Below, piece by piece: positions 45,290-53,536 of a DNA stretch of 53,536 nt. The first letter of the stretch is position 1. The number at the start of each line of letters is the position of its first letter. The translations under genes and the position numbers were made by a program. Below the pieces are notes generated by a model that saw only the letters and a program-made list of their open reading frames with translations, was not told the DNA's origin and did no database searches. The stretch is from CAZSLZ01 sp964607865 (GTDB lineage Bacteria; Vulcanimicrobiota; JAJTBE01; CAZSLZ01). The DNA is taken from contig CAZSLZ010000004.1 in NCBI GenBank assembly GCA_964607865.1, positions 1 through 53,536 of the forward strand. Direction: 5' to 3'.

Positions 45290-45687
45290 TTATAATTGCA
45301 TTATTACTTTTTCCATTATATTTTTTACACTGTCAGCGATCTTTTCCAAATCGGGGTTGTCAAAAGCCATGGAAACAGCTTTGGGATTCATGGCTGCAAC
45401 TGTGGTGCCTTCTCTGGTTTCAAATACCACAACAATGCAGGGCAGAAATACTCCTGCCAGGTTTTCAGCGGTAATTGCCCTGTGTGCATAATTTGGGTTA
45501 CAGGCGCCAAGAATCTTATATTTTTTTAAAATCTACCCCCTTTTTTCTTTTTCAGCACATCTTTTACATCAATCTCGGTCAGAATACCAAATCCTTCCTC
45601 TTTCAAAAGGCCGGTAACTTTTTTAAGGGCTTCTTCATAACTCAGGTCGGTTTTCCGGGCAATGGCAAACCTGGTGGTGGTTAACAT
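45290..45687 (-). pseudogene. DUF302-family protein with frameshift
   Basis: A DUF302 protein of about 130 residues in two frames. The first part, from ATG 45687 (AAAGGAGAAAA ribosome site), gives TTTRFAIARKTDLSYEEA and ILTEIDVKDVLKKK. It then stops at about 45525. The second part resumes as KYKILGACNPNYAHRAITAE and ends LPCIVVVFETREGTT. The shift (net two bases gained or one lost) falls where a G run and an A run lie close together, the classic place for homopolymer errors. The family is of unknown function and common in anaerobes. Downstream of hslU. Confidence 0.72.
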
Positions 45688-45701
45688 AATAGTTTTCTCC
45701 T

Positions 45702-47216
45702 TTAAAGGATAAACCGGGTCAGATCCTGATCTTCCACGATGTCCTTCAATTTGTCTTTTACATACTCCCGATTGATAACCACTTTTCTGTTCTCGGTTTC
45801 GGGAGCTTCGAAAGCCAAATCTTCAAGAAGTTTCTCCAGAATGGTGTGAAGCCTACGAGCGCCGATATTCTCGGTGGAGTCGTTTACCTTTTGGGCCAAC
45901 CCCGCCATTTCATCAATTCCAGAATCGTCAAAGGTAATTTCAACTCCGTCGGAAGCCAGCAGGGCTTCATACTGTTTGGTAAGGGCATTTCGGGGTTCCA
46001 CCAGAATTCTGATGAAATCTTCCTTGAACAGGCTTTCCATTTCTACCCTTATAGGAAAACGCCCCTGCAACTCGGGAATGAGATCCGAGGGTTTGGAAAT
46101 GTTAAAAGCGCCTGCAGCTATGAACAGAATGTGGTCGGTTTTTACCGGCCCATATTTGGTAATGACATTGCTTCCTTCTACAATGGGAAGAATATCTCTC
46201 TGGACGCCTTCTCTGGATACGTCGGGGCCGTGGCCTTTTTCCCGTCCTGCCACCTTGTCCATTTCATCGATAAAAATTATTCCGTGTTGTTCCACCCGCT
46301 TGACAGCTTTGGCTTTAACTTCCTCCCGGTCAATCAATTTGTGGGCTTCTTCCATTTGCAGAATCTTTTTTGCATCTTTGACCTTCAAGTTTCTTTTAAC
46401 AGTTTTCCGGGGCATAAAGTTTCCCAGAAGTGATTGAAAATCAATACCCATCTCTTCCATGCCCGCCTGGGAGAAAATATTCACCGTATTGACATTGGGG
46501 TTTTCTTCAACTTCTATTTCTACATAAATATTGTCCAATTCGCCGTCAACTATTTTCTGACGCAAGTCGTCCCGTTCCTTTTCAAGTTTCTTTTTCCTGC
46601 TTTCCTGTTCAGCCTGTTGTTCTTCATTTTCTTCTTCATCTTCAAATTCATCTTCGTCCTCCATAGGGCCGGTCAGTGAACCCAGAATCATCTGGAAGGG
46701 GTTTGCAGAGGCTGAAGAGGAAGGCATGGGTTTCATTGCATCCAATATGCGGTCTATTGATCTCTGTTCTGCCTTATCTTCAACATATTTAACTTCTTCA
46801 TTCTGTACCATTCTTATACCGATTTCCATCAAATCGCGGACCATGGATTCAACATCCCGGCCTACATAACCCACCTCGGTATATTTTGTAGCCTCCACTT
46901 TTGTAAAAGGGGCATTGGCCAGACGAGATAACCGGCGGGCTATCTCGGTTTTACCCACACCGGTGGGGCCAATCATCAAAATGTTTTTAGGAATTACTTC
47001 TTCTTTCAATTCTTCAGGAAGCAGGCTGCGGCGATAACGGTTACGCATGGCAATTGCAACCTTCTTTTTGGCTGATTTCTGGCCCACAATATATTTATCC
47101 AACTCCTTGACAATTCTCCTGGGTGTCAAATCCTTCATGTTGCTGGCGATTTTGTTCTCTTCTTCCGCTGCCAGAATCTCTTGGGTTTTATCTGGTTTAT
47201 CATTGATTATATCCAT
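45702..47216 (-). CDS. hslU: ATP-dependent protease ATPase subunit HslU (ClpY)
   Basis: A 504-residue AAA+ unfoldase. The N-terminal LTPRRIVKELDKYIVGQ, Walker A GPTGVGKTEIARR, Walker B IIFIDEMDKVA, sensor regions and the C-terminal DLTRFIL peptide that docks into HslV are all present. The intermediate domain has an acidic stretch of about 30 residues (mostly Glu/Asp), making it longer than the usual 440-460. ATG 47216 has GGAGG upstream; the ATG at 47231 overlaps it. The hslV peptidase gene, usually just upstream, is absent here. Confidence 0.94.
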   Translation of the reverse strand: MDIINDKPDKTQEILAAEEENKIASNMKDLTPRRIVKELDKYIVGQKSAKKKVAIAMRNRYRRSLLPEELKEEVIPKNILMIGPTGVGKTEIARRLSRLANAPFTKVEATKYTEVGYVGRDVESMVRDLMEIGIRMVQNEEVKYVEDKAEQRSIDRILDAMKPMPSSSASANPFQMILGSLTGPMEDEDEFEDEEENEEQQAEQESRKKKLEKERDDLRQKIVDGELDNIYVEIEVEENPNVNTVNIFSQAGMEEMGIDFQSLLGNFMPRKTVKRNLKVKDAKKILQMEEAHKLIDREEVKAKAVKRVEQHGIIFIDEMDKVAGREKGHGPDVSREGVQRDILPIVEGSNVITKYGPVKTDHILFIAAGAFNISKPSDLIPELQGRFPIRVEMESLFKEDFIRILVEPRNALTKQYEALLASDGVEITFDDSGIDEMAGLAQKVNDSTENIGARRLHTILEKLLEDLAFEAPETENRKVVINREYVKDKLKDIVEDQDLTRFIL

Positions 47217-47405
47217 TATCTCAACCTCCATCGGAAATTTACATTTTAACAGTTATGATTATTCTTTATTCCGAACTTATCCCCTGCAAGAAAGGTTTAT
47301 ACAATGAGCAACTTGAAACAGCCAAATTGCAGAAACCACAAGCCTGTTAAAGGAAAACCACAGGTTTTACAAAAGGTTCCATTATGAAACTTCAGGAGGT
47401 GTTCC

Positions 47406-48020
47406 ATGTTCTTTTCCGAACCGGTGGCAAATCTGGTTAACGAATTGATGAAACTCCCTTCCATCGGCCCCAAAAGCGCCCAGCGGCTTGCTTTTCATAT
47501 TATAAGAATTCCTGATACCGAAGCGGAAAAACTGATGAAAGCCATCAAAGACGTAAAAGAAAAAGTAAGGCATTGTAAAGTATGTTTTAACCTTACCGAT
47601 AAGGAAATCTGTGATATCTGCTCTAACGATCAGCGGGCCGCCAGAACAATCTGCGTAGTTGCCAACTCCAAGGATATACCTCCCATCGAAAAATCAAGGG
47701 TTTTCAAGGGGAAGTATCATGTGCTGGGCGGCCTTATCTCGCCCCTGGATGGCATCGGCCCCGATAACTTGAATATCAAACCCCTTCTGAACAGAGTTTC
47801 CAAACAGGGAACCGAAGAAATTATCATCGCTACCGATTCGGATACAAACGGCGAAATTACGGCAATGTATCTCGACAAGGTCTTCAAACCCCTGGGTGTA
47901 AAAGTATCCAGGCTGGCATATGGCCTGCCCATGGGGGCGTCCCTGGAATACACCGATGAAATCACCCTGTCCAGGGCCTTCGAAGGCAGAAGGGAAATGG
48001 GAAAGAAAGAAAATTCATGA
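47406..48020 (+). CDS. recR: recombination protein RecR
   Basis: A 204-residue repair protein that works with RecO to load RecA at gaps. The helix-hairpin-helix LMKLPSIGPKSAQRLAFHI, C4 zinc finger (CKVCFNLTDKEICDIC) and Toprim domain with YHVLGGLISPLDGIGP and ATDSDTNGE are in order. AGGAGGTGTT ribosome site before ATG 47406. dnaX, commonly upstream, is not here. Its stop overlaps the next ATG (ATGA). Confidence 0.96.
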   Translation: MFFSEPVANLVNELMKLPSIGPKSAQRLAFHIIRIPDTEAEKLMKAIKDVKEKVRHCKVCFNLTDKEICDICSNDQRAARTICVVANSKDIPPIEKSRVFKGKYHVLGGLISPLDGIGPDNLNIKPLLNRVSKQGTEEIIIATDSDTNGEITAMYLDKVFKPLGVKVSRLAYGLPMGASLEYTDEITLSRAFEGRREMGKKENS

Positions 48021-48835
48021 CTTCTCTGACCCTGCATTACCCTCAAAACACCTTGCCGGTTTCGGTTACCGGCAGTAATTGTTCTTTAAATTGCAAACAC
48101 TGCCGGGGGTACTATCTTAAGTCCATGAAAACCCTGAAAGATGTGGAAATTCCCGCTCACATTCCTGAAAACATCACCAGCTTTTTAATCAGCGGAGGCT
48201 CCACAACTCAGGGCAAGGTACCAATTTTAAACCATCTTTCACTACTTCAGAAACTGAAACAGAAAGGCTACAGGCTGAATCTGCACACTGGCCTGGCTGG
48301 CCACAAGGAAGCAGGCAGACTGGCAGAATTGGCTGACGTAGTCAGCCTGGATTTTCCTGGTGACGAAGCTGCCATAAAAGAAGTTTATGGCCTGAATAAA
48401 AAACCTGAGGATTATATCAGGGTTTTTAAATATTTATCTGAATTTACCAGGGTTGCCCCCCATTTAACCCTGGGTTTGAACCGGGGAAAGATCTGCGGAG
48501 AATTTTCCGCCCTGGAAGCACTGGCAAGCCTGAACGCCGAAAAAATTATTTTTCTGGTCATTATCCCCACACCCCATACTCCCTTTTATAATATTAAGCC
48601 CCCCTCTTTAAAAAAAATTGAAAAGGTTCTGGATTTTGCCCGCCAGATACTTCCCATGGCAAAATTCGGGCTGGGCTGTATGCATCCCAGGGGCAGGTAT
48701 AAAAAAGAACTGGAAAAAATAGCCTTGAAATTTAATTTCACTTCTATTGTGAATCCATCCAGAGAGCTGGTAGATTTATTTAATAATGAAAATATAAAAT
48801 ATAAAATAGACAGGGAGTGCTGCAGCTTTTGTTAA
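48017..48835 (+). CDS. radical SAM protein, first of an overlapping pair
   Basis: 272 residues with a radical SAM cluster motif C22-x3-C26-x2-C29 (CSLNCKHC) near the N-terminus, a LISGGSTTQGK glycine motif, a barrel core and a C-terminal cysteine group C268, C269, C272 that may bind a second cluster. It overlaps recR by four bases and the next radical-SAM gene by about 19. The paired, overlapping layout and the extra cysteines resemble the LipS1/LipS2 two-protein lipoyl synthase; this is an inference from pattern, not a firm match. Confidence 0.75.
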   Translation: MTSLTLHYPQNTLPVSVTGSNCSLNCKHCRGYYLKSMKTLKDVEIPAHIPENITSFLISGGSTTQGKVPILNHLSLLQKLKQKGYRLNLHTGLAGHKEAGRLAELADVVSLDFPGDEAAIKEVYGLNKKPEDYIRVFKYLSEFTRVAPHLTLGLNRGKICGEFSALEALASLNAEKIIFLVIIPTPHTPFYNIKPPSLKKIEKVLDFARQILPMAKFGLGCMHPRGRYKKELEKIALKFNFTSIVNPSRELVDLFNNENIKYKIDRECCSFC

Positions 48836-49791
48836 GACTATCGGCAGGGACAGCCCGGGTTCTGGGCTTCAATAAAATACAGATGGAAACTCCCCCCACC
48901 TGTGGATACATAATGTTAGGGCAGGGTTGCCAAGGAAAATGCGCTTTCTGCGCCCAGTCCAGCCTGGCTGAAAACAGCGAATTTTTATCGCGTATAACCT
49001 GGAAGCCAGGGAATGAACAGGAGTTTCTGGAACGCCTGGTTCTGAGTTATAACAAAAACGAACTGGGAAGGGTTTGCCTGCAGGTGATTCAGAAAGAAGA
49101 TTCCTTTACCATAACCCGCAGGTTGCTGAAAAAAATAAGGAAAAAATGCCCCATTCCCATCTGTGTTTCAATTAATGGCATAGATTTGAAGCAAATGAAG
49201 GAACTGGTGGATATGGGGGCGGATAAGATTGCCATATCCTTTGACGCAGCAACCCCCCTGCTGTTTGAAAAAATTAAACAGAAAAAATGGGATGATTATT
49301 GGAACCTGTATGTTCAGGCATGTAAAGAAATCAGAGAGCATATCGTTATACATTTGATTCTGGGCCTGGGGGAAACAGCTCTTCAAGCCTTCAACGCCCT
49401 GAAGGCTTTCTACGAAAACAGAACTCCAGTTTCTCTTTTTGCTTTCACCCCATTGAAGGGAACTCCCCTGTCAGGAAGAAAACCGCCGGAATTGCAGTAT
49501 TATAGAAAATTACAGATAGCCCATTATTTTATAAGAGAAAATGCGTTAAACCAGAAAGACTACCCCCTGAAGGAAATTCTTGCATTAGAAGACAACAGGT
49601 TGGCTTTCAAAGTCGAGAAGGAATATTTACTGCAGAATATCCCAGGTTCCGCTTTTCAAACTTTTGGTTGCAGTTCCTGCAACAGGCCCTTTTATAATGA
49701 AAAACCGGGACAGCTTCCTTACAATTACCCCCGGAGGTTAATGGAGCATGAAAGAATAAAGGCAATTGAACAGGCAATGGGTGAATTTTGA
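48817..49791 (+). CDS. radical SAM protein, biotin synthase-like, second of the pair
   Basis: 324 residues with the cluster motif C38-x3-C42-x2-C45 (CQGKCAFC, followed by AQSS as in BioB-like proteins), an extra C29 and a C-terminal CxxC (C285, C288) that could hold an auxiliary iron-sulfur cluster. Barrel segments such as ADKIAISFDA and IVIHLILGLGET are typical. Start GTG 48817; a TTG at 48829 behind GGGAG is an alternative. Most likely a sulfur-inserting or related enzyme that works with the upstream gene, possibly in lipoate synthesis. Confidence 0.75.
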   Translation: MLQLLLRLSAGTARVLGFNKIQMETPPTCGYIMLGQGCQGKCAFCAQSSLAENSEFLSRITWKPGNEQEFLERLVLSYNKNELGRVCLQVIQKEDSFTITRRLLKKIRKKCPIPICVSINGIDLKQMKELVDMGADKIAISFDAATPLLFEKIKQKKWDDYWNLYVQACKEIREHIVIHLILGLGETALQAFNALKAFYENRTPVSLFAFTPLKGTPLSGRKPPELQYYRKLQIAHYFIRENALNQKDYPLKEILALEDNRLAFKVEKEYLLQNIPGSAFQTFGCSSCNRPFYNEKPGQLPYNYPRRLMEHERIKAIEQAMGEF

Positions 49792-49921
49792 TGTTTTTTT
49801 GTTGGATTCGGTTTCTAAAATACATGAAAGTCGTCAAACATGCATATAAAAAAGGATTATCTATTAATAAATAGAAATAAAAAGACTTTATTCAACAGAA
49901 ATATTTTTATGAGGGTAAAGC

Positions 49922-51055
49922 ATGCAAAAGAAAAATTATACCGTTATGGTTATCAATCCCGGCTCGACTCACGACGAGATCGCCGTATTCAGGGGCGATG
50001 AGGAGCTGTTTAACGAATCTATCAGTTATTCACTGGAAGAATTAAAACCTTATGAAGACAAATCGGTTACAGCCCAATACAGTTACAGAAAAAAGTTTAT
50101 AAAGGAAGCTCTGAAGAAGAAAGGCATAGATTTAAAGGAAATAGACGTGGTAATTGGCAGGGGTGGCTTACTGCATCCTATTCCCAGTGGTGTATTCAAA
50201 GTAAATGACGCCATGATTGAAGATCTGGTAGAGGCAAAATATGGAGATCATCCGTGCAATCTTGGGGCTATTCTTGCCAATGCAGTGGGTAAGACTTATA
50301 ATAAGCCTGCATTCATCACCGACTCGGTGGTAGCGGATGCGTTGTGGCCTCTGGCTCGTTACTCGGGCATGCCTGAAAACCCCCGCAAATCGTTCTTTCA
50401 TTGTTTGACCCAGAAGAGAGTTGGCCGAATAACTGCTAGAAAACTGGGTAAAGCTTACGAAGTTTGCCAGTTAATTGTGATGCATGCAGGAGGCGGAATT
50501 TCCGTAGTCGCTCACGTTAAGGGAAACATTGTAGATGTTAATAATGGCCTGGATGGCGACGGGCCTTTTCCGCCTCAACGATCCGGCGGGGTTCCTGCCG
50601 GAGGCCTGGCCAAAATGTGTTTCTCAGGTAATTACAACCTTGAAGAAATAAAGGTTAAATTAAGCCGGCGTGGCGGTTTGAGAGCCTATGTGGGCACCTC
50701 TGATGTCAGGGTTATTACAGACTATATAAAGGGCAAACCCCTTCCCGAAAATCACAATCTTAATACCGATGAAGTGTCCCCCGAAAAAGCCAGAGAAGTT
50801 CTTCAGGCAATGTGTTATCAGATTGGGAAGGAAGTCGGCGGGCTGGCCGCTGTTTTAAAAGGCAAGGTTGATGCCATTGTTTTAACTGGTGGCGTCATGT
50901 ATGATGACGAATTCTGCCGTCCCTGGGTGGAAGAATATGTAAGCTGGATTGCTCCGGTGTTCGTTTACCCTGGCGGTGGCGAAATGCTGGCTTTAAGAGA
51001 TGCCGCATTGAGAATTATGAACAACGAAGAAAAACCCATGGAATATATTCCATAA
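49922..51055 (+). CDS. buk: butyrate kinase
   Basis: A 377-residue acyl kinase of the acetate/butyrate kinase (ASKHA) family. It makes ATP from butyryl phosphate. The INPGSTHDEIAVF start, GRGGLLHPIPSGVF, HAGGGISVVAH and LTGGVMYDDEF motifs fit butyrate kinase rather than acetate kinase. GAGGG ribosome site. ptb follows 231 bases later, reversed from the common ptb-buk order. Branched-chain acyl phosphates are possible substrates too. Confidence 0.93.
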   Translation: MQKKNYTVMVINPGSTHDEIAVFRGDEELFNESISYSLEELKPYEDKSVTAQYSYRKKFIKEALKKKGIDLKEIDVVIGRGGLLHPIPSGVFKVNDAMIEDLVEAKYGDHPCNLGAILANAVGKTYNKPAFITDSVVADALWPLARYSGMPENPRKSFFHCLTQKRVGRITARKLGKAYEVCQLIVMHAGGGISVVAHVKGNIVDVNNGLDGDGPFPPQRSGGVPAGGLAKMCFSGNYNLEEIKVKLSRRGGLRAYVGTSDVRVITDYIKGKPLPENHNLNTDEVSPEKAREVLQAMCYQIGKEVGGLAAVLKGKVDAIVLTGGVMYDDEFCRPWVEEYVSWIAPVFVYPGGGEMLALRDAALRIMNNEEKPMEYIP

Positions 51056-51107
51056 CTGATAATCATAAAATTTCCATTCAGAAACACACTGAGTTTTTGA
51101 AGTCATC

Positions 51108-51141
51108 GAGGAAACATTTTTACCTGAAAAAGTGTTTCCTC
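51108..51141 (+). terminator. long hairpin between buk and ptb
   Basis: GAGGAAACA-TTTTT pairs with AAAAAGTGTTTCCTC with a one-base bulge, loop ACCTG. No T tract follows, so it may stabilise the buk 3' end or end transcription only partly. Confidence 0.5.
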
Positions 51142-51286
51142 TAAATATATTAAAGAGTTTACAGGCAAAGCCAATTGTTTTTAACTTTTTTCATGTTTTT
51201 GCAGGATGTTAAAAAACTGATAAATAACATGGAAACAGGATTTAAAAATTTATTTTATTGTTATATACGTAAGGAGGAATTCCCCA

Positions 51287-52204
51287 GTGATAAAAAAATT
51301 CGATCAGATTACAGAAAAAGTGAAAGACAGCCAAAACCGGGTAGTAGTGCCTATGGCAAACAACCCCGAAGCCCAGACTGCCGTGAAGATGGCTTTGGAG
51401 AATGGCTGGATAACCGGTGGCACCTTGATTGGCAACAAAAAGCTGATTGAAGAGGTGACAAAAGAAACCGGCCTGGATTTAAATAAGTTTGAGATAATCG
51501 ATGAAGGCGAGCCTGCAAAGGCTGCCAGGGAAGCTGTCCGCTTAATGGCAGAGGACAAGGGCGATTTTCTTCTGAAAGGCATAATTGGAACCAAGGATTA
51601 CATGAAAGCTATTCTGGATAAGGAATTTAAAATGGTTCCCCAGGGCAATTTGTTAAGCCATGTGGCTATAATGGAGGTACCCGGTTATCATAAGTTTATA
51701 GGTATTACCGATGTGGCAATCAATATCTATCCCGACCTCGAAGCCAAAAAGAAAATGATCAATAATATTGTGGGTGTTTTCCAGAAACTGGGAATCGATA
51801 GGCCCAAAGTTGCTATAATCTGCCCTGTAGAAAAAGTAAATCCAAAAATTGAAAGTACTCTTCATGCCAAAGAACTGGTGGATTTCTATAAGGATTCCCC
51901 GGATTGCATTGTTGAAGGCCCTTATGACACTTACATCGCTCTCAGCAAGCATGCTGCCGAAGAAAAAGGCGTAACCGGCAAGGTCTGCGGAGATGCAGAT
52001 ATTCTTATCTTCCCCGACCTGGACGCTGCAAACCCCGTTTATAAAATTATGAACCAGTTTATCCAGAATGTACGCTCAGCTGCCATCATTGCCGGCGCCA
52101 ACATTCCGGTTATTCTGCCCTCCCGTGCCGATGCCGCCGAAACCAAGGCTCTTTCCATAGCTTTATCAGCGTATCTGGCCCAACAGAGCAAGGTAAATGC
52201 ATAA
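51287..52204 (+). CDS. ptb: phosphate butyryltransferase
   Basis: A 305-residue enzyme of the phosphate acetyl/butyryltransferase family, swapping CoA for phosphate on butyryl-CoA. VVPMANNPEAQTAVKMAL at the N-terminus, DKGDFLLKGIIGTKDYMKA, and the ADILIFPDLDAANPVYKI motif near the C-terminus are typical. GTG 51287 has AAGGAGG upstream. With buk it forms the final ATP-yielding step of butyrate (or branched-chain) fermentation. Confidence 0.94.
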   Translation: MIKKFDQITEKVKDSQNRVVVPMANNPEAQTAVKMALENGWITGGTLIGNKKLIEEVTKETGLDLNKFEIIDEGEPAKAAREAVRLMAEDKGDFLLKGIIGTKDYMKAILDKEFKMVPQGNLLSHVAIMEVPGYHKFIGITDVAINIYPDLEAKKKMINNIVGVFQKLGIDRPKVAIICPVEKVNPKIESTLHAKELVDFYKDSPDCIVEGPYDTYIALSKHAAEEKGVTGKVCGDADILIFPDLDAANPVYKIMNQFIQNVRSAAIIAGANIPVILPSRADAAETKALSIALSAYLAQQSKVNA

Positions 52205-52281
52205 TTTTACATTATTTTCAGAATAATCAGCATTTTTGCTGAAGTATAAGCTTGAATTGATGAAATGAGAAGAATCAACTG

Positions 52282-52316
52282 CAGGCCCAAACTTTTAGTG
52301 AGGGCCTGTGTTTTAT
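52282..52316 (+). terminator. terminator after ptb
   Basis: CAGGCCC (52282-52288) pairs with GGGCCTG (52302-52308), followed by TGTTTTATC, 78 bases after the ptb stop. Confidence 0.65.
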
Positions 52317-52418
52317 CTGGTGTTTTATCTCCGTTAAAAACAATAGTTTCGCATTATGAAAAAAAATATTTTTTTCACTCTTGCATGATATCAAGTAACG
52401 AAGAGAGAAGAAAGGGCT

Positions 52419-52796
52419 ATGATTACCAAAACAAAACCCAATCATTCTCTCCTCGAAAGCTTTCAAAAAGTGGCTGAAATAGTGGCCTCTGTGATAAATA
52501 TGGATTATCTTGAAGAAATTATTGGTCGGACTCATCTACAATACCTGCTTGTTTATGTAGTCGGGCTGATAATTCTTGAGGGTAAAAAAACAATGTCAGG
52601 CATAGCTGAAAGTCTTCAGTTGTGCTTCCACGACAGTCTTTGCCGCCTCTTGTGGTATATGGAGTTTCCCCTGAAAAAATTGAGTATGTTTTTCATCAGC
52701 TTCATTCTACGTAACCGTAAGGCTCCAGGATGGCTCATAATAGACGGCACGGGGATTCCGAAACAGTTTTCAAAGTTTATCGAATGCACCGGATGA
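52419..52796 (+). pseudogene. IS4-like DDE transposase, N-terminal fragment
   Basis: 125 codons with an ATG start and GAAGAAAGGG upstream. The segment GWLIIDGTGIPKQ contains the first catalytic Asp of a DDE transposase of the IS4-like group. The rest of the gene is missing: the frame stops at 52796, eight bases before the terminal TGTCAAGATAG of an IS3-type remnant, which appears to have landed in it. Confidence 0.65.
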
Positions 52797-52825
52797 CGGT
52801 GTTTGTCAAGATAGTTGTCATTTTT

Positions 52826-53316
52826 TCATGCTGCTTTTTCTACGAGTTTCACTTCCTTTAAACCTGAATCTTTATCTTTAACAGGGTTCAGCCATACCTC
52901 ACGGGGCCCTGCAGCGCAATGGCTGATGGGCTCTCTTTTTGCGCGTTGTGCGCTTCGGCCTCTGGGTTTCAGCTGGCCTGCTTCCCTCAAAACCCTGTAA
53001 AAAGTAGATACAGAAGCTAAATACAGGCCTTTATCTGCAAGAGATGGCACAATCTGAGCCGGCGGCAGGCTCTGGAACTCCCTGCTGTTGCTAACCTCAA
53101 TTATTGATTCTTTTTCCTGCTCGGAAAGTTTGTTTGCAGGAGCGACCTTACGGCATCGGGCCGTGCGTCTTTACGGATATCATTGCCACAGACCCAGCGG
53201 TTACAAGTCCTGAGGCTGATCCCTGCTTTACTGCAGGCTTTGGTTTTTGCAGCTCCCGAGTGTATTGCTTCATTGATTAGCCTTATGGTATTCTGGCGAT
53301 CCGGGTGACTAATCAT
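52826..53316 (-). pseudogene. IS3-family transposase orfB remnant
   Basis: ATG 53316 opens MISHPDRQNTIRLINEAI and a KAGISLRTCNRWV helix-turn-helix. A one-base loss near 53152 shifts the frame; it resumes as APANKLSEQEKESI and IVPSLADKGLYLASVSTFYRVLRE. After AAGPREVW it jumps to LNPVKDKDS, which looks like the extreme C-terminus. The DDE integrase core is therefore missing, so the element cannot transpose itself. Confidence 0.75.
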
Positions 53317-53536
53317 TCTTCCTCTTTTATTTCCCAGATCGCATCGGCTTTTTTTCTCAGCACCAGTAATTCTGCTGTTTCTGCCAGCGCTTTTTCTTTT
53401 ATTGAAAGCTCTTCTGCAAGAGATGCATTTTTTGATTTTTCTTCTTTTACTGCAGCTTCGAGTTTCTTATTGCTTTCTTTATCCCAGTCATTGGCCTGTT
53501 CGCAGGCTGATTTCCATTCTCTGAGCTGATCGGGAT
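53313..53536 (-). CDS. IS3-family transposase orfA, partial at window edge
   Basis: The open frame ends WEIKEEE with a TGA overlapping the orfB ATG (ATGA). The coiled-coil EEKSKNASLAEELSIKEKALAE and the ending ETAELLVLRKKADAIW are typical of IS3-family orfA C-termini. The N-terminal helix-turn-helix lies outside the window. Confidence 0.75.
   Translation of the reverse strand, partial: PDQLREWKSACEQANDWDKESNKKLEAAVKEEKSKNASLAEELSIKEKALAETAELLVLRKKADAIWEIKEEE

Larger units (their letters stand above)
52804..53536 (-). mobile_element. degenerate IS3-family insertion sequence, runs off the window
   Basis: Minus-strand orfA (partial) and a damaged orfB. One end begins TGTCAAGATAG at 52804, a plausible IS3-type terminal repeat starting TG. 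The other end is beyond the window. Confidence 0.65.

Noticed and set aside
45846..46437. Two plus-strand frames of almost 200 codons
   Set aside because: Both are antisense to hslU, overlap one another and encode no recognisable protein.

Overview
The window reads as chromosomal DNA of an anaerobic, fermentative bacterium with moderate-to-low GC by eye. Supporting signs are a butyrate kinase/phosphate butyryltransferase pair, a bacterial microcompartment (BMC) locus, radical-SAM enzymes, an archaeal-like chaperonin inside the dnaK operon, and type IV pilus/type II secretion-like genes next to glycogen synthesis and housekeeping genes. No rRNA, tRNA or CRISPR array was seen. The lineage cannot be fixed from sequence alone. 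A Clostridia-like anaerobe or an uncultured candidate phylum (Riflebacteria/Wallbacteria type) would fit, but that is only a guess.

Layout. 1-1.1 kb: 3' part of a LarA-like gene. 1.1-4.9 kb (minus strand): hemW, a SpeA-type decarboxylase, a secreted protein and a HIT hydrolase. 5.1-8.4 kb (plus): a compact BMC locus with PduL, one BMC-H shell protein, an unknown BMC-associated protein and an acylating aldehyde dehydrogenase. 8.4-9.0 kb: terminators and a dispersed structured repeat. 9.0-10.9 kb (minus): an NAD salvage pair. 11.0-12.5 kb: a decayed VWA/serine-threonine kinase locus behind a near-consensus promoter. 12.8-16.6 kb: glycogen synthase, a small membrane protein and a disrupted metG. 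17-17.8 kb: a long AT-rich gap. 17.8-21.3 kb: ftsA, ftsZ, nrdR and an L,D-transpeptidase-like gene. 21.3-24.8 kb (minus): a minor pseudopilin operon. 24.9-28.0 kb (minus): a 1024-residue membrane pseudokinase.

28.2-37.3 kb (plus): a gamma-carbonic-anhydrase-like gene, then hrcA, a group III (TCP-1-like) chaperonin, a giant GrpE and dnaK, followed by a 2-hydroxyacyl-CoA dehydratase-family protein and a TPR membrane protein. 37.3-43.0 kb: a GspE/PilB homologue that has lost its Walker A lysine, a 29-residue membrane ORF, a second repeat copy, purB with an apparent ACG start, a degenerate transketolase-like gene and gspF/pilC. 43.1-47.2 kb: yhaM-like nuclease, biotin ligase, a small membrane protein, a frameshifted DUF302 gene and hslU. 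47.4-52.2 kb (plus): recR, two overlapping radical-SAM genes, buk and ptb. The right edge holds an IS4-like transposase fragment cut by a degenerate IS3-family remnant.

Two themes stand out. First, several conserved folds have lost key catalytic residues (pseudokinase, GspE-like ATPase, transketolase-like protein) and GrpE has grown to three times its usual size. Second, several otherwise conserved genes carry isolated single-base frameshifts or stops (metG, DUF302, VWA, larA-like, purB start). That could be real decay or consensus errors in the assembly, and raw reads would decide.
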